From Lepidostoma basale (lineage: Eukaryota > Arthropoda > Insecta > Trichoptera > Lepidostomatidae), in the NCBI GenBank assembly GCA_022606425.2, contig JAHDVF020001471.1, forward strand, positions 372,001-436,000: a stretch of DNA of 64,000 nt, given 5' to 3'. The notes below the pieces were generated by a model. The model was not told where the DNA came from, made no database searches, and saw only the letters and a program-made list of their open reading frames with translations. Shown here one piece after another: positions 46,501 to 59,100 of this stretch (the stretch's first letter is position 1; each line of letters begins with the position of its first letter). The position numbers and the translations under genes were made by a program.

Positions 46501-48503
46501 AATGGGAGTGTGATTGTCACAATGTCTTTGGTCTGGTGTAGAATTTTTAGTAACAAAAAATAACGATAGATTAGCTACATATCACATGTCATGAGAATCC
46601 ATAGCTAAAAAGTTGTATACAATAATTGGGTTCAAATAATCAGCTGTATACAAATGTGGAAAGTAAGGGGAAATTATCACATTAATAGCCCAAGTGACAT
46701 CCCAAGAACTGGCAAAAATGCTACACTTTGCTGCAAACCAATCCCATGGATTGAAACTAGAGAAGACAATTTTTTTAAAGACGATTTATATAGATAAAAT
46801 ACAATATTGACACTCAAAATTACAATCCTTTAAATTGATAAATAAAAAATTGTATTAATTTGGGACGATACCAATCCACATGAGATAGAGCGTATAATGC
46901 ATCCCGAAAAAGTCACTGTTTGGTGTGGATTTTGGGCTGGCGGCGTCATCGGTCCATATTTCTTTGAGAATGACGTTGGCCAGGCCATCACTATAGCGAA
47001 CTTCATAGGTTGATGATTACCTACTTTTTTTGCCCTGAATTGGATGATATGGACACCAACGACATATGGTTTCTACAGGACGGCGCTACGTGCCACACAG
47101 CTCATGCCACATTGGACATTCTGCACCAACGATTTGAGGGCATGGTCATCTCACGTGGAGATGATGTGAACTGGCCACAGAGATCGTTCGATTTGACCCC
47201 AAAAAGTCACAAACCACAGCGGCCCTCAAAACTAACATAACCCATGCCATTGGTCAAATTCAGCCTGATTTATGTGCCAGAGTCATGGAAAATTGGACAT
47301 TTCAGATGCGCGCCACCCAGAGAAGCTGCGGCGGACATTTGAACGATGTTATATTCCATACATAATGGCATCGATAGGCCTTTCAAATGAATACAAAAAT
47401 TCGATGATATCTCGCATACACTTTGTTTTATTTAAATTTAAAGATAGGAAGCACTTAATGAAAGACCCTTTATTAAGGTTATCGGTGTTATAGTTCATAT
47501 AATATGTATAAGCCGATACCATCCCTTGAGATGATTAATTCATAAAAGCAGCGCTTTATAAATCATCAAATTATTGATATTAAATAAAAAGTATGCGAAA
47601 GGAAGTTTCCACCGCACGAATACAAACAAAAGATGGACCCACCTGGAATGTGCCTTGACTTTTCCTTTGTCATTAGAAACAGCTGGGGGGGCCTTCTTCC
47701 GGTCTGATGGGCGGTCACTATCCTTGCGATTCTCTCTCTGCGGACTTTTTGCTTCTACAGCCCTAGAGATTTGCAAACATTAATGATAATATTAAAGAAA
47801 AAGATAAATAAGTCCATAAAATACAGAATAAAAACTTTCATAAACAGAAAAATAAAAACAACCTCAAGACAAAACATAATTTGGAAGTAAGAAATGGTTT
47901 CTTAATTAATTATTCATTGCTTAACTGTCATAAATTGATATCAAAGGTTACTAACTTGCGCTTCGGCCTCTGTCGATATCCGCCGCTACTGCTTGAAGAG
48001 GAACTGGAAGACGAAGAAGAGGACCGCGATGAAGATCCCCCTGAGCTGCTAGAGCTTGAACGAGATGAGGAGCGAGAAGAACTGCTATCTGATGAACTGG
48101 AAAAATTAATATAATTTGTCCCTGGCAATATTTATGGTTTGATCACTCTAAAATAGAGCTAATACAATAGTGATTTCTTCAATTTACATATATTGAAAAT
48201 CAAATTTATACAATTAACCTAAAATAAGGTTCTGGATGTTGCAAAACTAACTTACCTACCGCTGCTGTCACTACTACTCGAACCTGAATCTTTCTTTTTC
48301 TTTTCCTTTTCTTTAAGTTTTTTCTTTTCTTTCTCCGATCCAGCAGAAGGCGACCTATTTCGAGCCCTAAATACAAGAAATAATCTTTATTGCATGAAAA
48401 AAACAACTATCGTGTGCTGAACAAATTTTGAAAATTTGACAAATATTAATAGAATTGGTGAATACAACACAAATGTATAAGTAAATTGACTATATCCTTA
48501 CAT
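43595..48503 (-). CDS. RnpS1: RNPS1, Ser-rich RNA-binding splicing / exon-junction-complex factor
   Basis: RNPS1 joins the ASAP/PSAP complexes with SAP18 and Acinus/Pinin and acts in splicing and nonsense-mediated decay. Coding pieces (minus strand): AT at 48503-48502, then 48366-48256, 48096-47956, 47762-47643, 46275-46019, 44481-44367 and 43760-43595. Phases agree and give 303 residues, against 305 in human. Residues 1-37 are MARNRSPS followed by a Lys/Glu-rich stretch. Residues 38-80 are an uninterrupted Ser/Arg tract, and 86-124 form a basic linker. The RRM covers about 146-222 with RNP2 IHIGRL (148-153) and RNP1 QGFAYVEF (188-195), ending VDGQEITAAPVLAP. The C-terminal part is RRRSPP/RS-rich and ends SSSSSSR. 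The start codon appears to be made across an intron (gcAT|GGCT). Introns contain a mariner relic, SINEs and non-LTR pieces. Family identity is clear; the first exon is inferred. Confidence 0.88.
43838..44335 (+). mobile_element. Two joined 3' ends of the abundant non-LTR family in an RNPS1 intron
   Basis: 43838-44155 reads KSECSANESVVNKIM, GRSRKTCEDQINPILNVGHA and ends GACGGCGTGA. 44155-44335 restarts with AAGGACATGACCAAATTAAT and ends AACAGCGTGATGGTTAGTTA. Like the pair at 5655-6435, two 3' ends lie head to tail. Confidence 0.6.
44945..45560 (+). mobile_element. L2/CR1-like non-LTR relic, interrupted
   Basis: LLDYCNGIYANKLQYTFNTA at 44970-45030 and IQYKLCLTVYKALYGIAPNY, ISKLCMTDSLNSRKSE at 45255-45370 match the element at 42115. 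Between them (45045-45140) is foreign sequence present in inverted orientation at 46680-46760. Confidence 0.55.
45715..45895 (-). mobile_element. tRNA-derived SINE, copy 4
   Basis: Minus-strand head TGGCAGAGTGGTAAGAGCTC (A-box like) and GGTCCCGGGTTCGATTCCCG (B-box), then the shared body. It splits a repeat related to 9895-10215 and lies 124 bp downstream (in RNPS1 orientation) of the RRM exon. Confidence 0.8.
46450..46610 (+). mobile_element. tRNA-derived SINE, copy 5, decayed head
   Basis: TTTCTGGTTCGATTCCCGGC, GTGATTGTCACAATGTCTTT, GGTCTGGTGTAGAATTTTTA and CACATGTCATGAGAATC. Plus orientation, 175 bp upstream of the RRM exon of RNPS1 and inverted relative to copy 4. Confidence 0.7.
46870..47360 (+). 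pseudogene. Mariner-group (IS630/Tc1/mariner) transposase relic
   Basis: Broken frames read KVTVWCGFWAGGVIGPYFFE, then WFLQDGATCHTAHATLDILH with the second catalytic Asp of the DDE/D triad, then RSFDLTP, where a deletion and frameshift remove the following segment, then NITHAIGQIQPDLCARVMEN and WTFQMRATQRSCGGHLNDVI ending in a stop. The N-terminal DNA-binding half is absent. It sits in a RNPS1 intron on the opposite strand and cannot encode an active enzyme. Confidence 0.75.
47515..47580 (+). mobile_element. 3' terminus of an L2/CR1-like element
   Basis: CCCTTGAGATGATTAATTCA, AAAGCAGCGCTTTATAAATC and an ATT-rich tail match the ends at 42705-42770 and 50625-50690. Confidence 0.45.
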
Positions 48504-48906
48504 GCTTCACTTAAACAGCAATCTGTTCAAATAACTAAAAAATAATTGACAGATCAAGACGCCTTCAATACTGAAAAGAGGAAAGGCCGGGTAGCACTCC
48601 ATAGAGCATCAAAAACATACCATAGATCAATAATTATCAAAAACCATAAACAAAATATTAAGTGACGTTCTTCCCATCTGACAGGTTCTTTCTATGGTGT
48701 ATCGACTTCTTTCGATTACATAAATATTGTGAGGGTTGTTTTCGTATCTAAATTTATATTAAGGGTTGCGGTACGTATACGTGTAATTTTTATATTATGA
48801 ATTATGTAATGATTATTTATTTATTATTCTTTGTTGCATTTTTTAAATATACTGGCTATAACCTAGAATGTGTTGTCAAATAATGCAGCTCTTATTATTT
48901 TTTAAG
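48504..48906. promoter_or_regulatory. Divergent promoter region between RNPS1 and NDUFS7
   Basis: The two start codons are about 400 bp apart and face away from each other, so this interval holds both 5' UTRs and a probable bidirectional promoter. A splice donor for the RNPS1 leader exon (GCAT|GTAAGG on the minus strand) ends at 48502. No TATA box was obvious. Confidence 0.55.
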
Positions 48907-49847
<941 letters not shown>

Positions 49848-51640
49848 ATAATTGTCATGTAGAAACTTGTTCATTAAACTATTAATTATTATTTTCAGAT
49901 ATTTTATTTGTTCTGCGATTAATAAAATAATCTCATCTTGGAAAATGATTGTACATACCCCTAAATAGTTAATTGTTATAGATGTGTTAAATAAATAGGC
50001 CCTTTTTAGTTGTGAAAACAGGTTAAAATAGATCCTTGCAACAAAAAGTTTTATTATTTTATTTATATCTCTGTATAACCCAATTGGGTTTTTAAAAATA
50101 AAATAAAAAATTTCACATTCCTCACTTCACGTGCGTATCCAGTAAAACAATTCAACTTATTTATTCATGTTTCCAAATTTATGACATGATGCAATTAAAT
50201 CGAGTGATTTTGTTTTGCATAATCTGAAGTCAAACGCAATAAAAACTCACGGTGAGTCCATGGAACTAGGTATATTTTATACACGATACACAAAAAGATA
50301 AACCTTAAATCGCCATCCCATTAGAGGGTAATTTAATAAAGCTCTTGGTGGAATATTTCATCATAACGGCCATGTGAGCAGGAGGGATGATGGCTGCATC
50401 GTCCACAAGGCCCTGCAACTGGAAGATGGAAGGAGGGGACCAGGTCGACCTCCTGTAATCTGATGTCCAAAGTTAGGAATGACCTGAATGCGCCGGGACT
50501 GGACAGCCATATGGGCCTGTATCGCGAGACTTGGCCGAGCCATATTAGGAGAGCTGACCCCAAATTACAGGAAATGGCCAGGCAAAAGAAACACTGCTAG
50601 TTGCTTTCTTGGACTTTCGTTCCCTTGAGGCGAGTTACTCACGAAAACAGAGCTATACAAATTAATCTAATTATAATTATCATTATCTGCTGTACCCGAT
50701 TTACGGGTTAAAAATCAGACCACCTTTTTTATTACTTTTATTTTTTATGCACATGCAAAATCACCCAGATCTTTTCAGGGCATTATTTCGACTCGTGAGG
50801 ATTGTATTTGATTAAAAACAATTTATTTCTTAATGTCAAAAAATAATGTTTTTGGTTATTTTATAAACATCTTACTGGCTTACCTTGTTTCAAGCATTAA
50901 TTACTCAAAAGTTTTTTCTTGATATATATATTTTTTAATATTATGTATATTTTAAACAAAGTTGTGAGCGTGCATTAATTAAGAATTATAAATACAGTTG
51001 AAATTGGTTATTACGATTAGGAAATAGCGAGATCTCGGATGTAACGAGATGTTTATGATTTTCTCCATACATTTCACTTTTATAAAAAGCGACTTCTCGG
51101 GACATACCGAGCAAAAATATCATCAACAATTTATTAATTTTACTTATTGATGAAGCTGTGTTAAACAAAGATGATGATGTGGCCCGTGAATGTCAAATTG
51201 AGAAATCCAAACTAGCAACGACGATATCCAGAGCTCATCATTATGTGACCGCTGCAGATACTTCACGTCTTTGTGTGATGAGTATTTTTGTATACAACTA
51301 CCCATTTTCTGATACAACAAGTAATGCTTATGGTCTCACCTACCTCGTAATAACCAAGTTCGATTGTATAATGTGAATGCCCTTCATCCCGGGGCACACA
51401 ATTGCATCTTACCACAATATTCAACGTCCTTGAGAAACAGCGTGTTGTGTATGGGTGTGGTAGGAAGAAATGAGTAGGCCAGATTATATTTGAACGTTTC
51501 TACTTTATATAGAAACAATATAGGTACATAATTATAGTTTTTTAAGACCCTTTCATAAAGGATCGAACACTGAAAAAATGGCTCTTTTGCAAAAAAAGAA
51601 CCTTTAAGAGTCCACATTTTCATATTTATCTACAAAAATC
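49848..51640. other. Intergenic DNA between NDUFS7 and Atrophin: repeats only
   Basis: Contains a jockey-like 3' terminus (ATAACCCAATTGGGTTTTTA near 50076) and a degraded L2/CR1-like fragment ending at 50690 (ACTCACGAAAACAGAGCTAT). Small open frames at 51158-51376 and 51384-51623 have no family resemblance or splice support. Confidence 0.4.
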
Positions 51641-53190
51641 ACTTTTATTTCTTATAACAATACACAATTATATGAAATTATCTACAAAAATTGGTTTGGC
51701 TTTTATTTTGCGTTTCATTCCTTTTTGGATAATGGGTGATGTTCAGTTACACACAGGAAGAGAGGACTTTTGGGACTCACACAGACTGGATACTTTACAA
51801 GCAGTTTCCTACAAAGCGACTCAAATACAACAGCTCTTCTGCGGCACATGTTGCTGCGGACTTCTTTCTCCAGTACATGAACATTCAAAATTCTACACAC
51901 ATAAAATACAAAATGTCAACAGTTTATAAATTGTGAGAAACACATGGCTATGGAAGTGACCAATGCTGTATATACAATCTACTGAAACAATGCCCACTCT
52001 CACTGTGTGAAAAAGATAATAATAGTGAAGTCCTCCTAAGTTCTTGTCATATTTGAAATAATTTAGTTTCAAGAAACTTCCTAATACTGCATGCTCCTCC
52101 CCGGGAGAAGTAGTGACACCGCGGAGGAAGAATTTATTGGTCCCTTGGAATACGACTTAGGAGGAGTTCACTGCGCCGGGCAATCGGGTAGAAACTCGGT
52201 GGAGCAAGTCAAGGAAGTAAGAGAGAGAGAGAGAGGGCAGTGCTCCTTGGACAGATGTTTTCCAGCCTTAGTCATACAGATACAGGATACAGAATTGGTT
52301 TGTGTTGAAAAAGTACTAAATGTTGATCTCACGAGTATGTACATTGTATTGTATTTGTTAAAGGAATCACAATATATTACAATCAATTGAGCGGGCCACA
52401 GATTCGCGTCTCATTCACTCTGATAAATGCCGGAACAGAATTTACACCAAATAATTGACTAAAAGGTGGAATTGTGTACTGAGTAGTGACAAAATGATTC
52501 AAATAACGGAATAAATACCAAATCTCCAATCACACGCTGTCGGTTAATTAGTTCTCCAACCTAAGCATTCCATTTCCTAAATTGTAATTAAAAATATCTC
52601 ATTTTCATTGACACTTCTCAAAGTAAATAATATGTATAGACTATTTACAAAATGGTTACTATGTCCAACAATACAATTCTGATACTTCCAGCCGCTATAG
52701 ACACTTTACACCTAGTATCATACACATTGCTTCATATCTTCACTATACGAGAATAAATAGATTTCATATAACTAAATGTATTTATATATTTATATTAGAT
52801 ATTGTTTTCTTATGTATAATATTCACGAGATGCTAACACTACCAAATCTACGATTAACTAAATGATTTTGTCATGTTAATGAATATCGACGCTGAAATCA
52901 TGGCAAAAATATAACAACTATTCCCTCTCCGCGCAAACATCGAGATCTGATTCTTAATGAAAATAAATTCTTCCTTTTGGTATATTCCAAAAAATATCTA
53001 TCAAAAACTATCCGAATATTGTTACCGTGTGCGTCCCCGCGGTGGGCGCGGGCTCGTCTTAGGAAAGCTTTTACAGTCAGACTTATCGGGCGCGGCTCGC
53101 TCGCGTCCGTTACAATAATTTCGCTAAATAATACCATTCGCTAACTCAATACGCGAGGAAAGTAACGCCAGGCTAACACTTGGGGGACTA
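51641..53190 (-). other. Probable Atrophin 3' UTR
   Basis: A complementary AATAAA (forward TTTATT at 51644-51649) would give a 3' UTR of about 1.5 kb for the minus-strand Atrophin gene. A (GA)n run lies near 52219-52234. Short open frames on both strands look accidental. Confidence 0.35.
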
Positions 53191-56100
53191 TCATCGGGGC
53201 TCCTCCTTGGGGGGCAGGGGGTGGGGCAGCAGGTGCGGCGGCGGGGGGGCTCGCGGCTTGAGCTGCGCGTGGTACGCGTTCAGCATCTTGGCGCGCTCCT
53301 CCTCCGCGCGGAAGGCAGCCTCCACCAGCGGACTGAAGCGCAGCAGGGGGTCGTACGGCCGGTACGGATCCCACGGCGGGGGGTATCCCAGGGGCGGGGG
53401 CAGTAGGCGCGGCAGAGGCGCCAGGCGGTACAGCTCGTCCTTGCGCGCCTCCTCCTTGCCCGGTTCGGGGCCGCCGTTGCGCAGTGGGGAGCGCTCTCGC
53501 TGTCGCAGCCGCTCCATTTCCCTACGCTCCTTGTCACGTCGCTCTTGCTCCAGCTGCTGCTGTTGTTGCTGCTGCTGCTGCTGCTTCCTTGCCTTCTCCT
53601 CGCGCTCGCGCTTCTCCCGGTCTTCCTTCTCCCGACGTTGCCGTTCTCGTTCCCGCAGCTCTCTCTCTCGCTCTCGCTCCCGCTCCCTCTCCCTCTCTCG
53701 TTCGCGCTCTCTTTCCTCCTGCTCTCTCCTCTCTAGAACTGCAGGGTCAGGCTTCAGGGTCCAAGGGCTGGGACCGGGAGGACCCGGAAATGCGCCAACC
53801 GATCTCTGATAACTGAAAACATAGCACTTAATTATTAATATGAATAAGCAAACTCACACCATGAAAAAAAAACATGTATTTATCTCTAATAATGTTTTAT
53901 ATACAAACGTGGTTGAGAATTTTTTTTTATACATAGGTATATCTGTAAATTTTTTCAAAGGTTTTTTTTGGTTCATTTAGCTCAATGAGTATTCTTTTAT
54001 ATAAATATCATTTTATATTTTCAAATTGCTTTACAGGAGTGACTCAATTAGACTAATTTAAAAAAAGTAATAGTATAGTATAATATAATAGAAATATTAG
54101 AAGATATAACTGAGTGAAGCAGACACTCTACTCACATACAACACACCATTGTTAGTCAGATAGAGAAGTGGGGTTATAATAAATACAAAGCGGATGTTTG
54201 ACAAAGTGACTGACATTGGCATTACGTACCTTCTCCAGGGATCATGCACGGGCATGGGTCCACCCAGGCCCAGGTCTCGAGGTGGCGGGAAGGGAGACAG
54301 CCCGAAGGGTGGCGGGCCGCTAGGGTACGCGCTGCTGTAGCGCGCAAACGGGGACATTCCCGCACCTGAAACGATATTTATTCAATTACAACCAAATTTT
54401 ACAAAAGTTTAGTTTATACAAGACAGTTTTTACAAAATGCTAGATATTTCTTAACCTCGTCACCTGAGAGTAAGAGGGTTCCAAACTAACAAAAGTTCAC
54501 ATTTGGCTTTTTTTCGTGAAAAGGGTTCTTACTAACCTTATCTATACGTACAATTAAAAAAAAAACTTGTAATAGTATCGCCATTTTGATGTTACGAAAA
54601 GAATCAAGTTCCATCTGATCATTCAAAACACACGATTCACTAAAGAAGGATTCATTTACACTTAAAACTTTATTATTCCAACTGTCGCCAGAGAAAATTT
54701 ACAAGCTTCTCGGTAAAAGAGTTTCATCTGCTTCAGATGGAACCCTTTTATTCCAAGATACACACCCGAAACCAACAAAACTTTGACTTCATTTTTCTCA
54801 GCTTTTTACTTTTGACAGTTGGAACCTTCTTACTCTCAGGTGACGACCTGTTAACCAAGCAATATTGTTTTGTCAAATGCAATAAAAACACGATATGAGT
54901 CCACGCAACTCGGTCCCTAAATATATTTATATTTTATATATGATACGCAAAAATATAAGCCTTAGATCATCATCCCCATTAGAGTGTTAAGGTTCATTAA
55001 GGTCTTGTCGAAATATTTCATTATAGCCGCTACTGTTGCTTTCTTCGTATGATGTAATATTTCATCCCGGATAATGGGTTAAAATCATCAGCTCAGTATT
55101 GGCATGATTTCCTCACAAAACCTCTTTTGACTTTTTATTAAAATAACCTTCAATGTTTTGCTAAGCCAAATCATGTATTTGTAATAATATATACAAAATA
55201 AAAAAGCTATTAATGAGGCGTAATCACAACTATTCTAAATTTAAAAACTTACTAACCATAACAACGTCTCTCCGAAGGAATAGGCAGAAAGAATGGACCG
55301 GCTCACTGTTCTTCTCTGACACAGTTTTGCTTCCTCAACATTTATATGTTGTGTCATGCACGGACATGGATTTCTCCGATTCCTCACGTGGCCGACATTT
55401 AATTTTTGATTGATTTGATTGTGACAGTTTCCTGTATTTCTAGTTCCGTTTACATATACTTTCATATCATATACAGATTTACTATTTTTTTATTATTATT
55501 CTACTTTTGCCAGTTCCATGCTTCACCTTCCAGAAATACTTTTTGTCAAATTTAATATTATTTAAGAATACTCACCTAAATGAGGTGCGTATGGCGAGGG
55601 TGTGAGCGTGTCGTAAGGCGTCCTCTGGAATGGGTGTCCGGGGTGAGAAGGGTGTGTCGGGTGCGGAGGAGCCAGTGGAGGCGGGGGCGCGAACACATGC
55701 GAGGGCGGCCGCAGCAGCCCTTCCTTGGGCGGCCCTACGCCCTTGCCTCCCTCCCCGCTGCCAGATTTCTGCTGGTGATTGTATATCTCCCACGCTATAC
55801 GCACATGCATGGCGTTCCATTTTCCAGTCTTCTAAAAATGAACATGTAGCGATAATGAGCATAATTCACAAAATACTCGACGAGGAAATGTAATCTGAAT
55901 ATTTTTCTCAATAGGCACACTGCCGGAGATGTGATTTCATTGTAAAATATTAAAGCAATACAAAGGCTTCAGAGCATGAATGTACCAGAATTTTAATTTG
56001 AAATTGCTCAGTTTCGTTGAGAAAAATAATACAATTTTAAATGCCATATTATGAGTGAGAATTACATATTCACTTTCTACTTTTATTATTAAAGAGATTT

Positions 56101-59100
56101 AGCGATTACTTAAATTCATTTAAACCATCATAAGCAAAACAAAAAATCATTACTAAAAGAGGAAAACTACATTAAAGAGTACACAATGAACAGATACAAT
56201 TTTGAAAGCATATAATGTTTATAGGTGTTATTCATATGGTTAAATTATAATGGAAAGCAACTAAGAATAAAAGGATGATGAGAAATGAAAGAAAATAATA
56301 TTTATGAAAAGCGATGCAGACGCGAGTCCCATCCCAGGGAACAGCATACAATTATAACACTTTGTATATTTGTATCTAAGCAATGAAAAAAAATACATTA
56401 ACGAAAATATGGGATTTTAAAGTTAATTAAAACGAGAAACCTCTAGAGCAGCTAGTTTATACATCGTCGACATTCTAAAAGTTTCTCATTCAGCAGACGA
56501 TTGTTTGGATAACGTCGTTCTGTTGCTTGAAACTTCTTGTTTCACTATCTGGCGATATGTAGGTACTAAAAGGTGATCAGCACGTGACCACGGTGACCTA
56601 CCACTTGTGTCGGCCTGGGAATCTTGTTAGTTTGTTCTGGCGGCAGCATCGCCTGCTGTGAAGAACCACAATACCCATGGGTTAAAAAAAAAACAAGAAA
56701 AAATACATCACATAAACAAATTAGGCAGTTTCCGTGCAAATAATGACCCTGCTAAAACTATGAACTGTTTAAATTGACCAGCGTCTTACCAGATATGCCG
56801 GAGTATGTTTCATTCAAACCTATTTCACCTCACTTTGGATAAATAAAATAATTTCCAAGCGATTTATTTGAACCCAGAACGTCAGTAAAATTATCTTATA
56901 TAGAATACTTTTTTTTTAGGATGAGACTAATATAGCGAAGAAAAATAATAATTAGTAAATGTTATGAAAATGACATGGATAAAATAGCATTAATGATTAT
57001 GTAAATTCAGATTGGAAGCAAAATAAAAGCACTAGGGTTAAAAGCAACAAAAAATGGTATACCATGGGAAAAGACTTTGGTACTCTTTTATTCCAATGTA
57101 AAAGTGGTATTGTTATTTCATTCAAAAAAATAATACAGTAGGCCTGCGGTGATCTGACTCAATTTTTGCGAGGCGGTTTCGGATTATCAAATTTGTCTGA
57201 CTATAGTCAGACAAACAAAAAAAAGACTCTATAGAGTGCCGCCACCAACCCCTTGCAGTCCCCGGAACTTTTTGGAAAGGAATACCTTTTAATCTGACAA
57301 ATTATGAAAATTGTGGAATAAAATCGATATGTAATTCAATACATGTACCTAATTATGTATATTTATATTCCATCATGCAACTTCATAAATTAAACAACAC
57401 AATAGATAATGCAAGGTTTATTATATAATTAACCCCGCCCCAGTTATAAAAAATTAAGTAGTATTTATGTAAATCAATAGTTACTACAGCTTAGTACTTA
57501 TTTGAGCTAAAAAAAAATTAATGAACAGATAAATTTATGTTGTGTGCAAATATTCATCAATTTTCTTTTGTTTTACATTAGCAATGGGCAAGTTTAAGAC
57601 CTCGTCTATCAGCCTCCTTAGAAGTAATAGTTCGTATGATGCACCATTCTCTTCACCCCATTGCATCCCCACTTCAAATGGGTTGATCACATTTTTTGCT
57701 TATTACCTGTAGATGTCGGATTAGCGCGGGGTCTACTGTACTAAAATTATTTTCATTAAATTCAGTTTTAAGAGAGATAACTGATGACGAGTACTGATGA
57801 GAGTACCGGGGGTTAACGGTTAATGATATCCGTCTGTATCAAATAATATAATAAATGATCTGACCTTTGGTGTGAATGTGGGGAGGGCATTAGGCGGTAC
57901 AAAGGGCGTAGGCCCGCCTAGGCCAGGGTGCAGCAGGCCAGGGCTGTAGCCGGGGTAGCCCAGACCCAAGCCCTGCCGGTACAGCGAGTCCATCTTCGTA
58001 ATGTCCTTGAACTGGGAATAAATAATGGAAGGTTCCTGAACAAATAGTAAAAACCAAATGACACACATTGTCAAAGATTAAGATGTCCCAATTGTAAAAA
58101 AATAAATTATACAATAATCACATACTTCTAAGGTGACTCTTCATATTATTAACACATTGTCTGCGCGAAGGGTATTAATGCCCGTTTATCAAACTCATGG
58201 CAGCCGGCAGAAAGGGTACAAGTACCCTTTTCGCGAACTCGTAAACTGTTGGAATGTAGAATGCAGAAGTCATTTTTGTGATATATTTTTATCACAAAAT
58301 TATCATTATATTTCAACTACAATTAATGCATGGTAATTTGCGTGCAAATTTATTCACAGACAATGTGTTAATACCGTAAACATTGGATATTTTTAGTGTT
58401 CATTTAATGAGATTACTGTCTCATTTTATCAAATTATTCTGTATTATAATAAATATGCCTTGAAATATTGGAGACCTCTTAACCAAAATTAAGGGGCTCA
58501 CGAAATAAACTGGAATCTTTATTTCAACGAAGCTTGAAACCAAAATGCGTAGTGGTCCTCAGTAATGGGCTCGACGCAAATGTAGTGATACTATTTTCCT
58601 GAAAGGCTAATTAGAGTGGATAGGCCACGACATTCTTCAGTTCTGATATACTTATTCGTCCTTTTATTCAGCTTGTCACGCCACACCAATTACTTTGACT
58701 TTTAAAATTTGATAAAATCCAATCAAGTACGTAAAATATAATGACCTATAGGGCACTGCTTTAACTTCTCGAGTAGTAAGATTTACAAAACATAATTTAT
58801 ATAACTAGCCTATAAATTATTTAATTTTATGTACACCAATAGATGTCGCTGGTAGTCCAAATTTTGGCATAATTATGGAATATTTTAGAAATTATAAATA
58901 AGCCGCAAGCATGGGGCCATATGCTATCTGACCGTGTATTCAATGGCCCCACGGTTGGGGCAGTACGGAGAGGTTAGAGGTTGTTTAACCCTTAAAGGCC
59001 GGCGAGAATTTGAAACATCAGAACGCTCTTGTAAACAATTAAATTACTCTTCACACAAAATACATAAAAATATCAAATAAATTGTATTTTGTAGTCAAAT

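Noticed and set aside
51158..52390. Small frames between NDUFS7 and Atrophin as a new gene
   Set aside because: They overlap on both strands, share no motifs, and the interval is better read as Atrophin 3' UTR.
53180..53809. 209-codon plus-strand frame rich in Ser/Arg and Cys
   Set aside because: It is the antisense of the Arg/Glu- and Gln-rich last exon of Atrophin; low-complexity coding DNA leaves the complement open.
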